Positions 1-9,607 of a stretch of 64,000 nucleotides of DNA are shown in pieces. Position 1 is the stretch's first letter; each line of letters starts with the position of its first letter. Both the position numbers and the translations under genes were made by a program. The notes beneath the pieces are model-generated. The model ran no database searches. It saw only the letters and a list, made by a program, of their open reading frames with translations, and was not told the origin of the DNA. Origin of the DNA: Synechococcus sp. A10-1-5-1 (GTDB taxonomy: Bacteria > Cyanobacteriota > Cyanobacteriia > PCC-6307 > Cyanobiaceae); the NCBI RefSeq assembly GCF_023115425.1, contig NZ_CP096032.1, positions 434,001-498,000 of the forward strand, in the 5' to 3' direction.

Positions 1-410
1 AAGCCGTTCTCGGCGTAGAGCCAACGGAAGGCAATCGCCGCCACCACGATCGAGACCAGCACCGGGGTGTAGAAGGCGGCCCGAAACCAGTGGATCCCTG
101 GAAGCTGACGGTTCACCAGGACCGCCAACGCGAGCGCCCCCAGCACCACCGGCGGCACCACCCCAAAGAGATAGGCCAAGGTCGTCCCCAGGACCTTGAA
201 GAACATCGGATCCGCCAACAGGCGCCGCACGTTGGCTAGGCCAACAAAACGGAGGGGTTCAGAGACGTCCAAACCGGTCTGGGTGAAGCTCATCACCAGG
301 GCCATCGCCGCTGGGATCAGCACCGAGAGGGAAATCAGCAGCAGCGCCGGCGCCAGAAAGGACCAGGCGGTGGCGGAGGAAGCACCGGTACGGAGGGAAC
401 GCTCAGCCAT
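1..410 (-). CDS. Sugar ABC transporter permease (MalF/UgpA type), cut by window edge
   Basis: The reverse strand reads from an ATG at 410 out of the window, giving the first 136 codons of an inner-membrane permease. Seen: a short basic N-terminus (MAERSLRTG), a first membrane helix rich in Ala/Leu (about residues 17-40), then a periplasmic stretch containing SFTQTGLD and GLANVRRLL, and a second helix beginning near LGTTLAYLFGVV. This order, including the N-x-x-x-L segment before helix 2, is typical of the MalF/UgpA family that forms the channel of carbohydrate-uptake ABC transporters. The substrate cannot be read from this fragment; a glucosylglycerol/sugar system is one possibility in cyanobacteria. 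It is divergent from recQ, 57 bases away. Confidence 0.85.
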   Translation of the reverse strand, partial: MAERSLRTGASSATAWSFLAPALLLISLSVLIPAAMALVMSFTQTGLDVSEPLRFVGLANVRRLLADPMFFKVLGTTLAYLFGVVPPVVLGALALAVLVNRQLPGIHWFRAAFYTPVLVSIVVAAIAFRWLYAENG

Positions 411-467
411 GCAGCCAGCCTTGATCGCGCCATTGTGGTGGATCTTTTCCGATCAGCCAGTCGCCCC

Positions 468-2294
468 ATGCTGAGTAGCCCGGCCCAGCCAAGCAGCGAT
501 CCGCTGGAGGTGCTGCAACGGGTGTTCGGCTACGCCAGCTTCCGCGGCCCGCAAGAGGCGATCGTGCGCCATGTGCTCGGCGGCGGATCGGGGTTGGTGT
601 TGATGCCCACCGGCGGCGGCAAATCCCTCTGCTACCAGGTACCGGCCCTCTGCACGCCTGGGCTGGCCGTGGTGGTCTCTCCGCTGATCGCCCTGATGCA
701 GGATCAGGTGGAAGCGCTGCAGCAACTCGGTGTTGCGGCCGCCGCCCTGCATTCCGGCCTCGAGGTCGGCGCAAGCCAAACCATCTGGCGGCAGCTCGGG
801 AACGGCGAGCTTGATCTGATCTATGTCTCGCCGGAGCGACTCTTCAGCGGTGATGTGCTGGAGCGACTGGGATCCATGCCGCTGGCCCTCTTTGCCATCG
901 ATGAGGCCCATTGCGTCTCGCAGTGGGGACATGACTTCCGGCCTGAATACCGCCAACTCGATCAGCTCGCGAAGCGCTTTCCCCAGGTGCCGCGGCTGGC
1001 CCTGACCGCGACCGCCGACCCGCGCACCCAGCTGGACATCCGCGAGCGCCTGCAGCTGCAGCAGGGCGAGGTGTTTCTGGCCAGCTTCGATCGGCCCAAC
1101 ATCCGCTACACGCTGCGCCACAAACAAGGCGGTCATGCGCAGCTGCTGCAGTTCCTGGCGGAGCACCGCGGCGAATCGGGGATTGTCTACGCCCGCTCCC
1201 GCAACCGTGTGGACCGCGTGGCCGCAGAACTCAAGGCCGCTGGCATCGATGCCATCGCCTACCACGCCGGAATGGACGCCGAGTCACGGCGGGAGGCCCT
1301 GCAGCGCTTCCGCCTTGGCAGCGGCGTGGTCGTGGTCGCCACGATCGCCTTTGGCATGGGGATCGACAAACCCGATGTGCGCTTTGTGGCCCACGTGGAC
1401 CTGCCCAAAAGCCTCGAGGCCTACTACCAAGAAACCGGTCGGGCGGGTCGCGATGGCCTACCGGCGGTGGCCTGGATGGCCCACGGCGCAGGCGACATCC
1501 CACAGCTGCGCCGCTTCATCGATGACTCAGGAGCCAGTGAGGAGCAGAAGCGCATCGAGCGCGGGAAGCTCGAGGCCCTAATCGCCTACAGCGAAGCCAG
1601 CGGCTGCCGGCGTCAGGTGCTGCTCAGCCATTTCGGCGAGGAGCTGGCCGAGCCCTGCAACAACTGCGATGGCTGCCTTGAACCCAAGCAGCGCAGCGAC
1701 TGCCGCGTCGCGGCGCAGAAAGGGCTTTCGGCTGTGTATCGGACCGGCCAACGCTTCGGAGCGGGCCACGTGGTGGACGTGCTGCTCGGCGCCAACACCG
1801 AGCGCATCCGATCGCTGGGGCACCAGCAGCTGAGTGTGTACGGGATCGGCAAGGAACTGGACCGGGGCCAGTGGCGGGCTCTGCTGCGGCAGCTGGTGAG
1901 TCTTGGGGCCCTCCATTCCCCGGAGGACGCCAAGGGGGGGCTGTGTTTCGGTCCACCCGAGCTGGTTCAGCCGCTGCTGAGGGGCGAGCGGGAGCTGAAT
2001 CTGGTGCTGCCGCCGCCAGCGAAGGAGCAACGGCGCCGCAGCATCACGAGCGATGCGGCCGTGGCAGAAGATGACCCACTGCTGGCGGCCCTGAAGAGCT
2101 GGCGACGCGAGCAGGCGGGTGAGCAGGGCGTACCGCCCTATGTGGTGTTCCATGACCGGACCCTGGTGGAGTTAGCGGCGCTTCGTCCCGGATCCCTCAG
2201 CGAACTCGCAGGCGTGAGCGGCATCGGCAACGCCAAACAGGAGCGCTACGGCGCAGCACTGCTGGAGGTGCTGACGGCAACAAGCGACGGATAG
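468..2294 (+). CDS. recQ: ATP-dependent DNA helicase RecQ
   Basis: A 3'-5' DNA helicase of the RecQ family, acting in recombination repair and fork restart. Seen: Walker A MPTGGGKS near the N-terminus, DEAHCVSQWGHDFRP (DEAH box plus the RecQ aromatic loop), helicase C-domain motifs (GIVYARSR, GRAGRDG), a four-cysteine zinc-binding RQC module (CRRQ...CNNCDGC) and a C-terminal HRDC domain (about the last 70 residues, with SELAGVSGIG). The full domain set and about 608 residues match bacterial RecQ. I prefer ATG 468; a GTG at 435 in the same frame would add 11 residues with no obvious homology. The gene is followed 25 bases later by aroB. Confidence 0.95.
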   Translation: MLSSPAQPSSDPLEVLQRVFGYASFRGPQEAIVRHVLGGGSGLVLMPTGGGKSLCYQVPALCTPGLAVVVSPLIALMQDQVEALQQLGVAAAALHSGLEVGASQTIWRQLGNGELDLIYVSPERLFSGDVLERLGSMPLALFAIDEAHCVSQWGHDFRPEYRQLDQLAKRFPQVPRLALTATADPRTQLDIRERLQLQQGEVFLASFDRPNIRYTLRHKQGGHAQLLQFLAEHRGESGIVYARSRNRVDRVAAELKAAGIDAIAYHAGMDAESRREALQRFRLGSGVVVVATIAFGMGIDKPDVRFVAHVDLPKSLEAYYQETGRAGRDGLPAVAWMAHGAGDIPQLRRFIDDSGASEEQKRIERGKLEALIAYSEASGCRRQVLLSHFGEELAEPCNNCDGCLEPKQRSDCRVAAQKGLSAVYRTGQRFGAGHVVDVLLGANTERIRSLGHQQLSVYGIGKELDRGQWRALLRQLVSLGALHSPEDAKGGLCFGPPELVQPLLRGERELNLVLPPPAKEQRRRSITSDAAVAEDDPLLAALKSWRREQAGEQGVPPYVVFHDRTLVELAALRPGSLSELAGVSGIGNAKQERYGAALLEVLTATSDG

Positions 2295-2319
2295 CCTCTA
2301 GCGACTGCAGGGTTGTTCC

Positions 2320-3438
2320 ATGAGCGCCACGGCCGCCGCGATCCGCACCATCGAGGTGGCGCTCAGCGCGAATCCCTATCCCGTGGTGATCGGACGCGGA
2401 GCGCTCTCGGGCCTCGGCCAGCAGATCCTGGGCCAGGGCATCAAAGCGGGCATCAAGGTCCTGATCGTGACCAATCCCGTGGTGAATCAGCACTACGGGG
2501 CCAAGGCCTTGGGCAGCCTCCAGGCAGCGGGCTTCGAGGCTGAGCTCCTCGTGATCGAGGCCGGGGAAGACCAGAAGACCCCAGACACCGTCGCGCAGAT
2601 TCACGACGCAGCCTTCGCCCAAAAGTTGGAGCGGGGGTCCTTGATCGTCGCCCTCGGCGGGGGCGTGGTGGGTGACATGGCGGGCTTCGCCGCAGCGAGC
2701 TGGCTGCGGGGCATCGCCGTGGTCCAGGTGCCCACGACCCTGCTGGCCATGGTCGATGCCTCGATCGGAGGCAAAACCGGCGTGAACCACCCCGGAGGCA
2801 AGAACCTGATTGGGGCCTTCCACCAGCCCAAGCTGGTCCTGATTGATCCAGCCACCCTGGCCACCCTGCCGGAGCGGGAGTTCCGCGCTGGGATGGCCGA
2901 GGTGATCAAGTACGGCGTCATCGGTGACCCGGAGCTCTTCCGCGAACTGGAGGAAGCCGCTGAACACTTGGCGTCCATGGCGACCCTGCCTGGAGACCTG
3001 CTGAGCAGCATCCTGGAGCGCTCCGCCGCCGCCAAGGCCAAGGTCGTCGCAGCGGATGAACGGGAAGGGGGCCTGCGGGCCATCCTTAATTACGGGCACA
3101 CCCTCGGCCACGTGGTCGAGGCCCTCTGCGGCTACGGCACCTATCTCCATGGCGAGGCCGTGGGGATCGGCATGGTCGCCGCTGGCGAGCTCAGCCTGGA
3201 GTTGGGTCTCTGGAATGCCGAGGACCAACGCCGGCAACGGGCCGTCATCAAAGCGGCAGGTCTGCCGATGCGCTGGCCCGAGCTCGAGCCAGAGGCGGTC
3301 CTGCGCTGCCTCCAAGGGGACAAGAAGGTGCGCGATGGCCGCGTGCGCTTCGTGCTTCCCACAGCGATCGGCACCGTGGAGATCCGCAGTGACGTGGCGC
3401 CCGAACAGGTGCTGGCAGCCCTATCTCGCTGCGCCTAG
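2320..3438 (+). CDS. aroB: 3-dehydroquinate synthase
   Basis: Second step of the shikimate pathway: converts DAHP to 3-dehydroquinate in the cytoplasm, NAD- and divalent-metal-dependent. Seen: GGGVVGD at residues 113-119 (NAD binding), [17 protein letters not shown] (phosphate/substrate site), and the metal histidines in NYGHTLGH and HGEAVGIGM. The 372 residues agree with the family. ATG 2320 is the only sensible start, 25 bases after recQ. Its stop overlaps the 3' end of the convergent methyltransferase gene by 4 bases. Confidence 0.97.
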   Translation: MSATAAAIRTIEVALSANPYPVVIGRGALSGLGQQILGQGIKAGIKVLIVTNPVVNQHYGAKALGSLQAAGFEAELLVIEAGEDQKTPDTVAQIHDAAFAQKLERGSLIVALGGGVVGDMAGFAAASWLRGIAVVQVPTTLLAMVDASIGGKTGVNHPGGKNLIGAFHQPKLVLIDPATLATLPEREFRAGMAEVIKYGVIGDPELFRELEEAAEHLASMATLPGDLLSSILERSAAAKAKVVAADEREGGLRAILNYGHTLGHVVEALCGYGTYLHGEAVGIGMVAAGELSLELGLWNAEDQRRQRAVIKAAGLPMRWPELEPEAVLRCLQGDKKVRDGRVRFVLPTAIGTVEIRSDVAPEQVLAALSRCA

Positions 3439-4601
3439 CCCAGGGGCGGATCCTGCAAGAACAGGGGCTGAGCCATGGCCTCGGCAGAACGCTGCAGGGC
3501 AATCCAACGAAAATCTCCGAGAGCCGAGGGGTCGACGTAGCGCAGCAGGGCTTCGCGGCGACTGAGTAGATCGGCCAACTCCGCCGGTGATCCCTGCTGC
3601 AGGGCGTGCAAACGCTGGGCCAGACCTAAAGCCAGCAGGGCTTCACCCTGGCGCCGCTGTCCGAGCACACGCCAGCCGCTGGCAGCGGCGGCACGTTCGA
3701 CGGTCTCTAGACACAGATGTGCCGTCAGGTCCCATTGGCCTGGCTCCTGCAGGGGGTCATCACTGGCCTGCTGCTGGCGGTAGGCCATCAGGGTGCCATT
3801 GCTGCGCTGGAGGGCGTAGTAGCGCCAAGCCTCATGGGCATAGTCGATCACGAGCAACTGCCCATGGCTGAGGGAGGAGGCTGCCTGCTCAAGCCAGGGA
3901 CCGACGCCCACGTGCAGCTCCGTGCACCAGCCGGCAGGACGCTGGGGCCCAGGGATCAGGGCCTCCAGCTCGAGCCGAAGCGATTCGCTGAGCGGGGGAC
4001 CAGCCGCGAGTTCCAATTCAGAGGAACCCACCAGCGAGACCCCCTGCAGACGCCAGCACTGACCGTCCCAGAGCACCCGCTCAACCGCCAGGGCATCCAG
4101 CACTTCATGGGCCAGCATCACGCCGGCACGGGGCCTCTCCTTGAGCTGGGCAAAGGACTGCCAGCTGCAGCGCAGGGGCGCCTCTGCCAAGAGGGCGCGC
4201 TGACGCTCCGCCATCCCGGGGTTGGGCTCCACCAGGACCAACTCCAGACGCTCAAGGAGCTCCGGGGCCTCCCGTGCAATGGCCGAAGAAAGCTGCAAGG
4301 CGAGGTGGCCTTCCCCTGGGCCCGTCTCGATCAAGGCCATGGGGCCATGGCCTGGCTGCTGCTCGAACCACTGCAGGAGCTGAGGCAGCAAGAGCTCCGC
4401 AAAGTCAGGCCCCAGGGACGGCGAGGTAGCGAAGTCTCCCGAGGTCCCAACCTGCAGGCGTCCAGCGCCGTAGGCCCCATGGCTTGGGTCATGCAGAACC
4501 CAGTCCATGTAGGTACTGAAGACGACCCAGCCACCGGCAGCCTGCAACCGTTCCGTCAGCCAGTCGGGTGCCGCATGCAGAGGGGACGAAGCAGAACTCA
4601 C
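3435..4601 (-). CDS. SAM-dependent methyltransferase, MidA/NDUFAF7-like (DUF185)
   Basis: A 388-residue protein of the class I methyltransferase fold resembling the MidA/NDUFAF7 family (COG1565). Seen: early [15 protein letters not shown], which corresponds to the family's conserved start region, the SAM-binding loop [13 protein letters not shown], the block ANEVLDAL-like ([10 protein letters not shown]), and [12 protein letters not shown]. In mitochondria the relative methylates an arginine of a complex I subunit. A role on the cyanobacterial NDH-1 complex is a reasonable inference but nothing in the sequence shows the substrate. The 3' end overlaps aroB by 4 bases and the 5' end faces the TPM-domain gene, with which it shares a short divergent promoter region. 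Confidence 0.85.
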   Translation of the reverse strand: MSSASSPLHAAPDWLTERLQAAGGWVVFSTYMDWVLHDPSHGAYGAGRLQVGTSGDFATSPSLGPDFAELLLPQLLQWFEQQPGHGPMALIETGPGEGHLALQLSSAIAREAPELLERLELVLVEPNPGMAERQRALLAEAPLRCSWQSFAQLKERPRAGVMLAHEVLDALAVERVLWDGQCWRLQGVSLVGSSELELAAGPPLSESLRLELEALIPGPQRPAGWCTELHVGVGPWLEQAASSLSHGQLLVIDYAHEAWRYYALQRSNGTLMAYRQQQASDDPLQEPGQWDLTAHLCLETVERAAAASGWRVLGQRRQGEALLALGLAQRLHALQQGSPAELADLLSRREALLRYVDPSALGDFRWIALQRSAEAMAQPLFLQDPPLG

Positions 4602-4649
4602 GGCGCTGCGGAGGACTCAGGGAGAATGCTGGCCACTGAAGCAGGTGCC

Positions 4650-5486
4650 ATGACCGAGCCGCGTGCAGCCCACAGCGCCTCCGCCCTCCGCGGCTGGCTG
4701 GTGGGCCTAGCCCTCAGCCTGGCGCTGTTGCTGGGCTGGGGGGCTGCTCCGGCCTGGGCCTTTGACAATCCGGACCTGCTGCCCGATCACCCGACCCCGG
4801 TGATTGACCTGGCGAAGATCCTCACCGACAACCAGCGGGCTGCTCTGGAAGCTGAGATCAACGACTTTGAAGCCGTCAGTGGCTGGAAGCTGCGGGTCCT
4901 GACCCAGTACGACCGCACCCCAGGCCTCGCCGTGAAGGACTTCTGGGGCCTCGATGAGCGATCCCTGCTGCTCATCGCGGACGAGCGCGGCGGCAACCTG
5001 CTGAATTTCAACGTCGGCGACGCCCTCTTTGCCTTGATGCCCCGCACCTATTGGGTGGAGCTGCAGACCCGCTTTGGCAACCAGTACTACGTCCGTGACC
5101 ACGGTCAGGATGCGGCTCTGCTCGACTCGCTCCATGCCGTTAAAGGGTGCCTGGAGATCGGCGGCTGCCAGGTGGTTCCTGGCCTGCCCCAAGAGCAATG
5201 GCTGCTCACCCTGGCCACCTCGATCCTTGGTGGTTTGATCGTCGGGTTTGCGGCCTACCCCCGTAAACCGGAACACACAGTGGAGTGGGCCTGGGTTCTG
5301 CTGCTCTCACCGCTCTGGGTGATCTTGTTTGGGGTCTTCGGTGTTGCGCCGATCATCACCCGCACCTCTGATCTCCTGCCCTTGCTCCGAAACGCCCTGG
5401 GCTTTGTCGGAGCGATTGCAGTTGCGTATCTGATCGCCCAGAACACGATCGGCAAGACCCGACTGAAGGAAGGCGATCAGGGCTAG
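4650..5486 (+). CDS. TPM-domain thylakoid protein (Psb32/TLP18.3-like)
   Basis: A membrane-anchored protein with a signal-like N-terminus (GLALSLALLLGWGAAPAWA, cleavage probably after AWA), a TPM domain of about 150 residues (starting VIDLAKILTDNQRAAL, then LLLIADERGGNLLNF), and two to three C-terminal hydrophobic helices. TPM proteins of this architecture in plants and cyanobacteria (TLP18.3, Psb32) sit in the thylakoid lumen and help photosystem II repair, with acid phosphatase activity reported for the plant protein. The open frame continues far upstream through the antisense of the methyltransferase gene, so the start is chosen by homology: ATG 4650, or ATG 4626 adding eight residues. Confidence 0.85.
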   Translation: MTEPRAAHSASALRGWLVGLALSLALLLGWGAAPAWAFDNPDLLPDHPTPVIDLAKILTDNQRAALEAEINDFEAVSGWKLRVLTQYDRTPGLAVKDFWGLDERSLLLIADERGGNLLNFNVGDALFALMPRTYWVELQTRFGNQYYVRDHGQDAALLDSLHAVKGCLEIGGCQVVPGLPQEQWLLTLATSILGGLIVGFAAYPRKPEHTVEWAWVLLLSPLWVILFGVFGVAPIITRTSDLLPLLRNALGFVGAIAVAYLIAQNTIGKTRLKEGDQG

Positions 5487-5497
5487 AGAACCCTGAT

Positions 5498-6367
5498 CTA
5501 GATGCCCAGGCTCTTGGGCTTGGGCCCGATCCGATCCAAAGCCTGCAGGCGACAGCGAAGGGACTCCACCGGCTCGCAAGCCGGGAGTTCCACGACAGGC
5601 ACCGCGGGTTCAGCCACGGCCTTCAATTGGGCCAAGCTCCGTTCGTAGAAGGCTTTCAAGGCCGCATAACGCTTGACCGGCTGGCCGTAATAGCTGTAGC
5701 CAGCCAGGGTCGGGAAGGACGCCCACTCCGGAGCGAGCTTGGCGGCAAGTTCAGGGGTGAATTCACCCCGATCGGCCAAGGTGAGGGCACCGCGGCGCTG
5801 AATCAGAAAGATGGCGGCCTGGTCCTGAACGTGGGGTCCAAATCCGGCCAGACCCAGTTTCCGGCTGGCCATCGTCCAGGTGAAGGGCATGAATTGGTAG
5901 GCCCCGGCGGCGGCGCTGGCATAGCGACCGGAGTAGATCACCCGGTCGGGATGGCGATCTAGACCTCCCATCAGGCCACCACCGAACATCACGCGGTAGC
6001 CCAGGTCCTCCCCGCGGGCCCAAGTGCCTTCGGCAAAGCGAATGGTGTTCAACAGAGCCCGGCGCTCTGGGGTGATTGCGTAACGGAAGGGACCACCAGG
6101 GGCGATCTGACCATCGCTGGCGTCCAACTTGGCCAGGCGGGAGCGAGGCATCACAGGCGCCCGCGGAACCGGCGGGAGCGCAGGCAGCAGGCTGACCTTG
6201 CTGGCCTCGGGAGCCTGCAATTTGGACTGACCGACATTGGCCAACACCGGCATGGGGGCCAGAACAGCTGACAAGCCCAGGCCAAGTGACGCTGCAGCCG
6301 AAAGGGAGAGAGGAGAACGCGCAGAGCTCGAAGGAGCAGTCAACTTCGAGGAGATCTGTGCGGACAA
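5498..6367 (-). CDS. Secreted lysozyme-like muramidase (lambda endolysin R / GH104 type)
   Basis: A 289-residue exported protein. Seen: a Sec signal peptide (about residues 1-43, ending VLA before NVGQ), a Pro/Ala-rich linker, then a domain resembling phage lambda endolysin R: LLNTIRFAEGT with the catalytic-type Glu at 113, SAAAGAYQFMPFTW, FGPHVQDQAA and RRGALTLADRGEF. GH104 enzymes are lytic transglycosylases that cleave peptidoglycan glycan strands. This gene therefore probably works in cell-wall turnover or division rather than as a phage remnant: it has a signal peptide and no phage neighbours. The start is TTG at 6367, because an in-frame stop lies shortly upstream and no ATG is available. 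The downstream end is 11 bases from the convergent TPM gene. Confidence 0.8.
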   Translation of the reverse strand: MSAQISSKLTAPSSSARSPLSLSAAASLGLGLSAVLAPMPVLANVGQSKLQAPEASKVSLLPALPPVPRAPVMPRSRLAKLDASDGQIAPGGPFRYAITPERRALLNTIRFAEGTWARGEDLGYRVMFGGGLMGGLDRHPDRVIYSGRYASAAAGAYQFMPFTWTMASRKLGLAGFGPHVQDQAAIFLIQRRGALTLADRGEFTPELAAKLAPEWASFPTLAGYSYYGQPVKRYAALKAFYERSLAQLKAVAEPAVPVVELPACEPVESLRCRLQALDRIGPKPKSLGI

Positions 6368-6662
6368 ACCATCAAAAGCAGAGAACAGCGCAAGTCAAGA
6401 CTTTCCGATGGAAAGCGGCGTCGAGCGCACCAAATCAAAGAGCTGACTACAAAAACGCGAAATCAATTCGGCGTCAAAAAGACAACTAATCGATTGGATG
6501 CAATGACATTGCCTAATTAACCGTCAATCACGCAAGTAATTCATGCCAGTGCAATAACCGTCCACAAGCATCAAAAACTGCGAAGCGCGGTTCAATTCAC
6601 TGTTGGATCTGAATGTGCGGTCACAAAAAGAACAGAAATCGAAAATCTGCGTCAATCCGCAC
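6368..6662. other. AT-richer intergenic region, probable promoter of the muramidase gene
   Basis: About 295 bases without a convincing gene between two minus-strand genes. Composition is visibly richer in A+T than its surroundings (for example the runs CAAAAACG and CCTAATTAACC). It must carry the promoter of the GH104 gene. A TTGACT hexamer on the minus strand (6393-6398) is a possible -35 box, but I see no clear -10 at proper spacing. No tRNA, terminator or repeat was recognised. Short plus-strand frames here lack any recognisable protein. Confidence 0.4.
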
Positions 6663-7730
6663 CTATTCGCCCGCCAGGGCGCTTAAGAAACGAGCTGCCT
6701 GCTCAGCCCCATCAGGGCTCAATCCAGCTCCCGAAGCGGGCATCAGGGGGAGATCCAGCTGCCAGTCCCCCTGCTCGAGTTGTCCACGGCTCAACAGTCG
6801 ATGGGGGGCATGGCGCTGAAGGGCCTCCTCCAAAACCTGGGCCTCAGCAAACCCATCGCGGTGGACCAGGTGCACCCCTAATCCCATGGCCATGGCTTCA
6901 CAGAAGGTGCTGTAACCGGGCTTGGTGATCACCCGGCTGCAGAGGGGCATCAACTCCAGGGGTCTGAGGTCCTCTGGAATCACGGTCACATTGACGGCCT
7001 CGCAGTGCAGCCCTGGATCACTGACCAAGAAGTGGTGCTCGGGCCAGCGCTCAAAAAGCTTGAAATCCAGCTGTAGACCCAAGCCACCGAAGCCCATCAG
7101 AACAGTCCGCTCCAGCGCCGAGGTCAGGCCCAATCGGTCACGCAATCGGCCTGGATCCAGGCGCGGCCGACCAGCGGTCAAACCGATGTCCTCGCTGGGA
7201 AGTCCCCAGTCCATCTCCATCGCGAATGGACAACGAATCACGGCCGTGCCTTGGCGGTAGTGCTCGAGGGATCGGTCGGCCCAGGCCGTAAAAGCCCCAC
7301 CCATCGGCCGGTAGATGGCGTCCCAACCGAAGTTGCCCATCCACACCAGCGGTGCCTCCAAGGCCGACGACAAGCGGGCGGCCGCCGGAGGGACATCGGC
7401 AAGCACCAGAACCGAGTCCCGTTGCTTCTGCAGCCAGGCCAGCTCCTGCTCGATCTGCTCAGGCATCTGCTGCTCAACGGCCTCCAAGGCGGCCAAGGTC
7501 GCGTAGGGATCAGCCCCCAGAGCATCGGCCTGCATCACCCCCACATCCCAGCGCAGCGGACGCTGCTCAAAAGGGATCTCGGCAAACGCCAGCGCCAAGA
7601 ACTTCGCGGGCAAGGGCGTGGAGAGCACGATGCGCCAGCTCGGCTCCTGGCGGTGCACGGCGCTCAAGACAGAGGCCACCCGCGAACCATGGCCGAATCC
7701 ATGGCCACTGATGCAGACGTACAGCAGCAT
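6663..7730 (-). CDS. MurG-like glycosyltransferase-family protein
   Basis: A 355-residue cytoplasmic protein with the two-lobed GT-B look. It starts MLLYVCISGHGFGHGSR (Gly-rich N-lobe loop as in MurG and in the N-terminal part of L-arabinokinase-like proteins), has VWMGNFGWDAIYR in the middle and a C-terminal donor-site block VITKPGYSTFCEAMAMG, the equivalent of the MurG GGxxxTxEA region. The acceptor and donor sugars are not evident. It lies 2 bases after the TIGR04168 phosphoesterase gene on the same strand, so the two are likely cotranscribed. Confidence 0.75.
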   Translation of the reverse strand: MLLYVCISGHGFGHGSRVASVLSAVHRQEPSWRIVLSTPLPAKFLALAFAEIPFEQRPLRWDVGVMQADALGADPYATLAALEAVEQQMPEQIEQELAWLQKQRDSVLVLADVPPAAARLSSALEAPLVWMGNFGWDAIYRPMGGAFTAWADRSLEHYRQGTAVIRCPFAMEMDWGLPSEDIGLTAGRPRLDPGRLRDRLGLTSALERTVLMGFGGLGLQLDFKLFERWPEHHFLVSDPGLHCEAVNVTVIPEDLRPLELMPLCSRVITKPGYSTFCEAMAMGLGVHLVHRDGFAEAQVLEEALQRHAPHRLLSRGQLEQGDWQLDLPLMPASGAGLSPDGAEQAARFLSALAGE

Positions 7731-7732
7731 GG

Positions 7733-8584
7733 TCAGGCCGTCTCAGCGCGAAAGAGGGTCTGGCGATAGGGGAGCGCACCCCCGCTGCTGAACCAGCGAT
7801 GGGAGACCTCCTTGAGGACACCGTCCTGGAACTCCACCCAGCTGAAATGCCGGAGGGGACGGCCCTGGGCGTCCTCCCCGTGGCGAGGAACAAAGGCCGT
7901 ATTGAGATAGGTCGTTCCGGCACGGTCCCTGCAGAAGCTCTGCCGCTCCCCCTGCCCGCGTTTGAGTCGGTGATGCATGTGGCCGAACACCACAAGTGGG
8001 ACGGGACGACTCCGGCGAATGCGGTCGATCGCTAAGGCCAAATCCTGATCGCCCCAATCGCAGGCGGGATGCTTCCAATCACGGCCGCAGGGATCGGCCG
8101 CCTCGCTCCCCAAGCCACTCGGTCCGGAATGGCCTAGGAGCACCAGAGGCAAGCTTGGATCTGCGCGCAGGGCCGCCGTACTGATCCGCTCGGCTGACTC
8201 CTCCAAACTCACCGGACCAAAGACGGCCTCAGCCGCACGGTTGAGGTAGTGACCGCCGCCAGCGCTGGCAGGGCGGGCACCCACAACGGCCAACCCCGGT
8301 GGGCGCAATTCCCGGAGGCTCCAGCCGCAATGGAGATCACCCAAAAGATTCAGCTGGCGCTGCAGGGTGCGACCGCTGGCATCACGACCGGTGTCGTGGT
8401 TACCAAGGATGCAGGCCAAAGGAAGGGGCAGCCGCGTCAGCCGCTTTGGGATGAGCTGCTGACCGTCACTCAGGTCGCCAACCACCAGGAGGGCGTCTGG
8501 TGCCAGCTGGGACAAGACCTCCTCGTCCAGGCCATCCCACTGACCATGCAGATCTCCAGCGATGGCGATGCGGAGGGTGGCCAA
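7733..8584 (-). CDS. TIGR04168-family metallophosphoesterase
   Basis: Calcineurin-like phosphoesterase with the whole metal-ligand series: [31 protein letters not shown] and FGHMHH. The set and the additional [11 protein letters not shown] block match the cyanobacterial/plant family TIGR04168. Substrate unknown. The frame is open up to 8698, but that would run deep into nadA, which is read on the other strand. The TTG at 8584, just before [12 protein letters not shown], gives 283 residues and a non-overlapping divergent arrangement. It is upstream of and nearly contiguous with the glycosyltransferase gene. Confidence 0.85.
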   Translation of the reverse strand: MATLRIAIAGDLHGQWDGLDEEVLSQLAPDALLVVGDLSDGQQLIPKRLTRLPLPLACILGNHDTGRDASGRTLQRQLNLLGDLHCGWSLRELRPPGLAVVGARPASAGGGHYLNRAAEAVFGPVSLEESAERISTAALRADPSLPLVLLGHSGPSGLGSEAADPCGRDWKHPACDWGDQDLALAIDRIRRSRPVPLVVFGHMHHRLKRGQGERQSFCRDRAGTTYLNTAFVPRHGEDAQGRPLRHFSWVEFQDGVLKEVSHRWFSSGGALPYRQTLFRAETA

Positions 8585-8630
8585 GCGGTGCCTAGGCTTG
8601 CGCCATCCTGCACCACTTGGGTCCGGAGCC

Positions 8631-9599
8631 TTGGTTTTCGCGGCAGCCCAGCACAGCTCATCCGGTTGCCCACCCCACCGGGACCTGCCGGAGGCCATTG
8701 CCGCATTGAAACGGCAGCGGAATGCCGTGATCTTGGCCCACTACTACCAAGAGCCTGAGATTCAAGACATCGCTGATTTCATCGGCGATTCGCTGGAGCT
8801 CTCCCGCAAGGCGGCGGCCACTGACGCCGACGTGATCGTCTTTTGCGGGGTGCACTTCATGGCCGAAGTGGCCAAGATTCTCAGTCCAGACAAGACCGTA
8901 TTGCTGCCGGACATGGATGCGGGTTGCACCCTGGCTGATGCCTGTCCCGCCGATGGGTTCGCCCAGTTTCGAGCCGATCACCCCGACCACCTGGTGGTCA
9001 GCTACATCAACTGCTCAGCGGCGGTGAAAGCCCAGAGCGACCTGATCTGCACCAGCAGCAACGCCGTTGATCTGGTCAAGCAGTTGCCAGCCAATCGACC
9101 GATCTTGTTTGCACCGGATCAAAACCTGGGGCGCTGGGTGCAAAGCCAAAGCGGGCGGGAACTCACCCTCTGGCCCGGCAGTTGCATCGTCCATGAGACC
9201 TTCAGTGAGCAGGCCCTGCTGCAGCTGAAACTCGATCACCCCAGTGCCGAAGTGCTGGCCCATCCGGAGTGCCAGCAGCACCTGCTCGATCACGCCGATT
9301 TCATTGGCTCAACCAGCGCCCTGCTGCGGCGTTCCGAAGCCAGTGAGGCACAGACGTTCATCGTCCTGACCGAGCCAGGGATCCTGCACCAGATGCGTAA
9401 GGCTGTCCCAGAGAAGCAGTTCTTCGAGGTACCGGGTGCCGATGGCTGCAGCTGCAACGCCTGCCCCTACATGCGCCTGAACACCCTCGAGAAGCTCTGG
9501 CAGTGCCTGACGGAGATGGCCCCCGCCATCGAAATGGACGAGACCATGCGCCTGCGGGCCCTTGCTCCGATCCAAAAGATGCTGGAGATGAGCCGCTAA
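8631..9599 (+). CDS. nadA: Quinolinate synthase A
   Basis: Condenses iminoaspartate with dihydroxyacetone phosphate to quinolinate, the precursor of NAD; a cytoplasmic [4Fe-4S] enzyme. Seen: AVILAHYYQ, the cluster cysteines in [21 protein letters not shown] and CSCNACPYM, plus [12 protein letters not shown]. The frame opens at ATG 8562, but this would overlap the divergent phosphoesterase gene. TTG 8631 ([11 protein letters not shown]) fits usual cyanobacterial N-termini better; GTG 8577 and TTG 8598 are other choices. The function is certain, the start is not. Confidence 0.95.
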   Translation: MVFAAAQHSSSGCPPHRDLPEAIAALKRQRNAVILAHYYQEPEIQDIADFIGDSLELSRKAAATDADVIVFCGVHFMAEVAKILSPDKTVLLPDMDAGCTLADACPADGFAQFRADHPDHLVVSYINCSAAVKAQSDLICTSSNAVDLVKQLPANRPILFAPDQNLGRWVQSQSGRELTLWPGSCIVHETFSEQALLQLKLDHPSAEVLAHPECQQHLLDHADFIGSTSALLRRSEASEAQTFIVLTEPGILHQMRKAVPEKQFFEVPGADGCSCNACPYMRLNTLEKLWQCLTEMAPAIEMDETMRLRALAPIQKMLEMSR

Positions 9600-9607
9600 G
9601 TCAGGGC

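Noticed and set aside
453-1265. Large minus-strand frame opposite recQ
   Set aside because: Composition matches antisense of a coding GC-rich gene; no motifs, and recQ is a certain gene.
3717-4625. Long open frame continuing upstream of the TPM gene, giving a 589-residue protein
   Set aside because: The first 300 residues are the antisense of the MidA-like methyltransferase gene; the signal peptide and TPM domain begin at 4650.
4650-4660. ATG 4626 as the TPM start
   Set aside because: Possible, but adds only eight residues with no signal-peptide gain; kept as an alternative.
6580-6600. GGTTCAATTC, resembling a tRNA T-loop
   Set aside because: No matching T-stem, acceptor or anticodon arms could be found around it.
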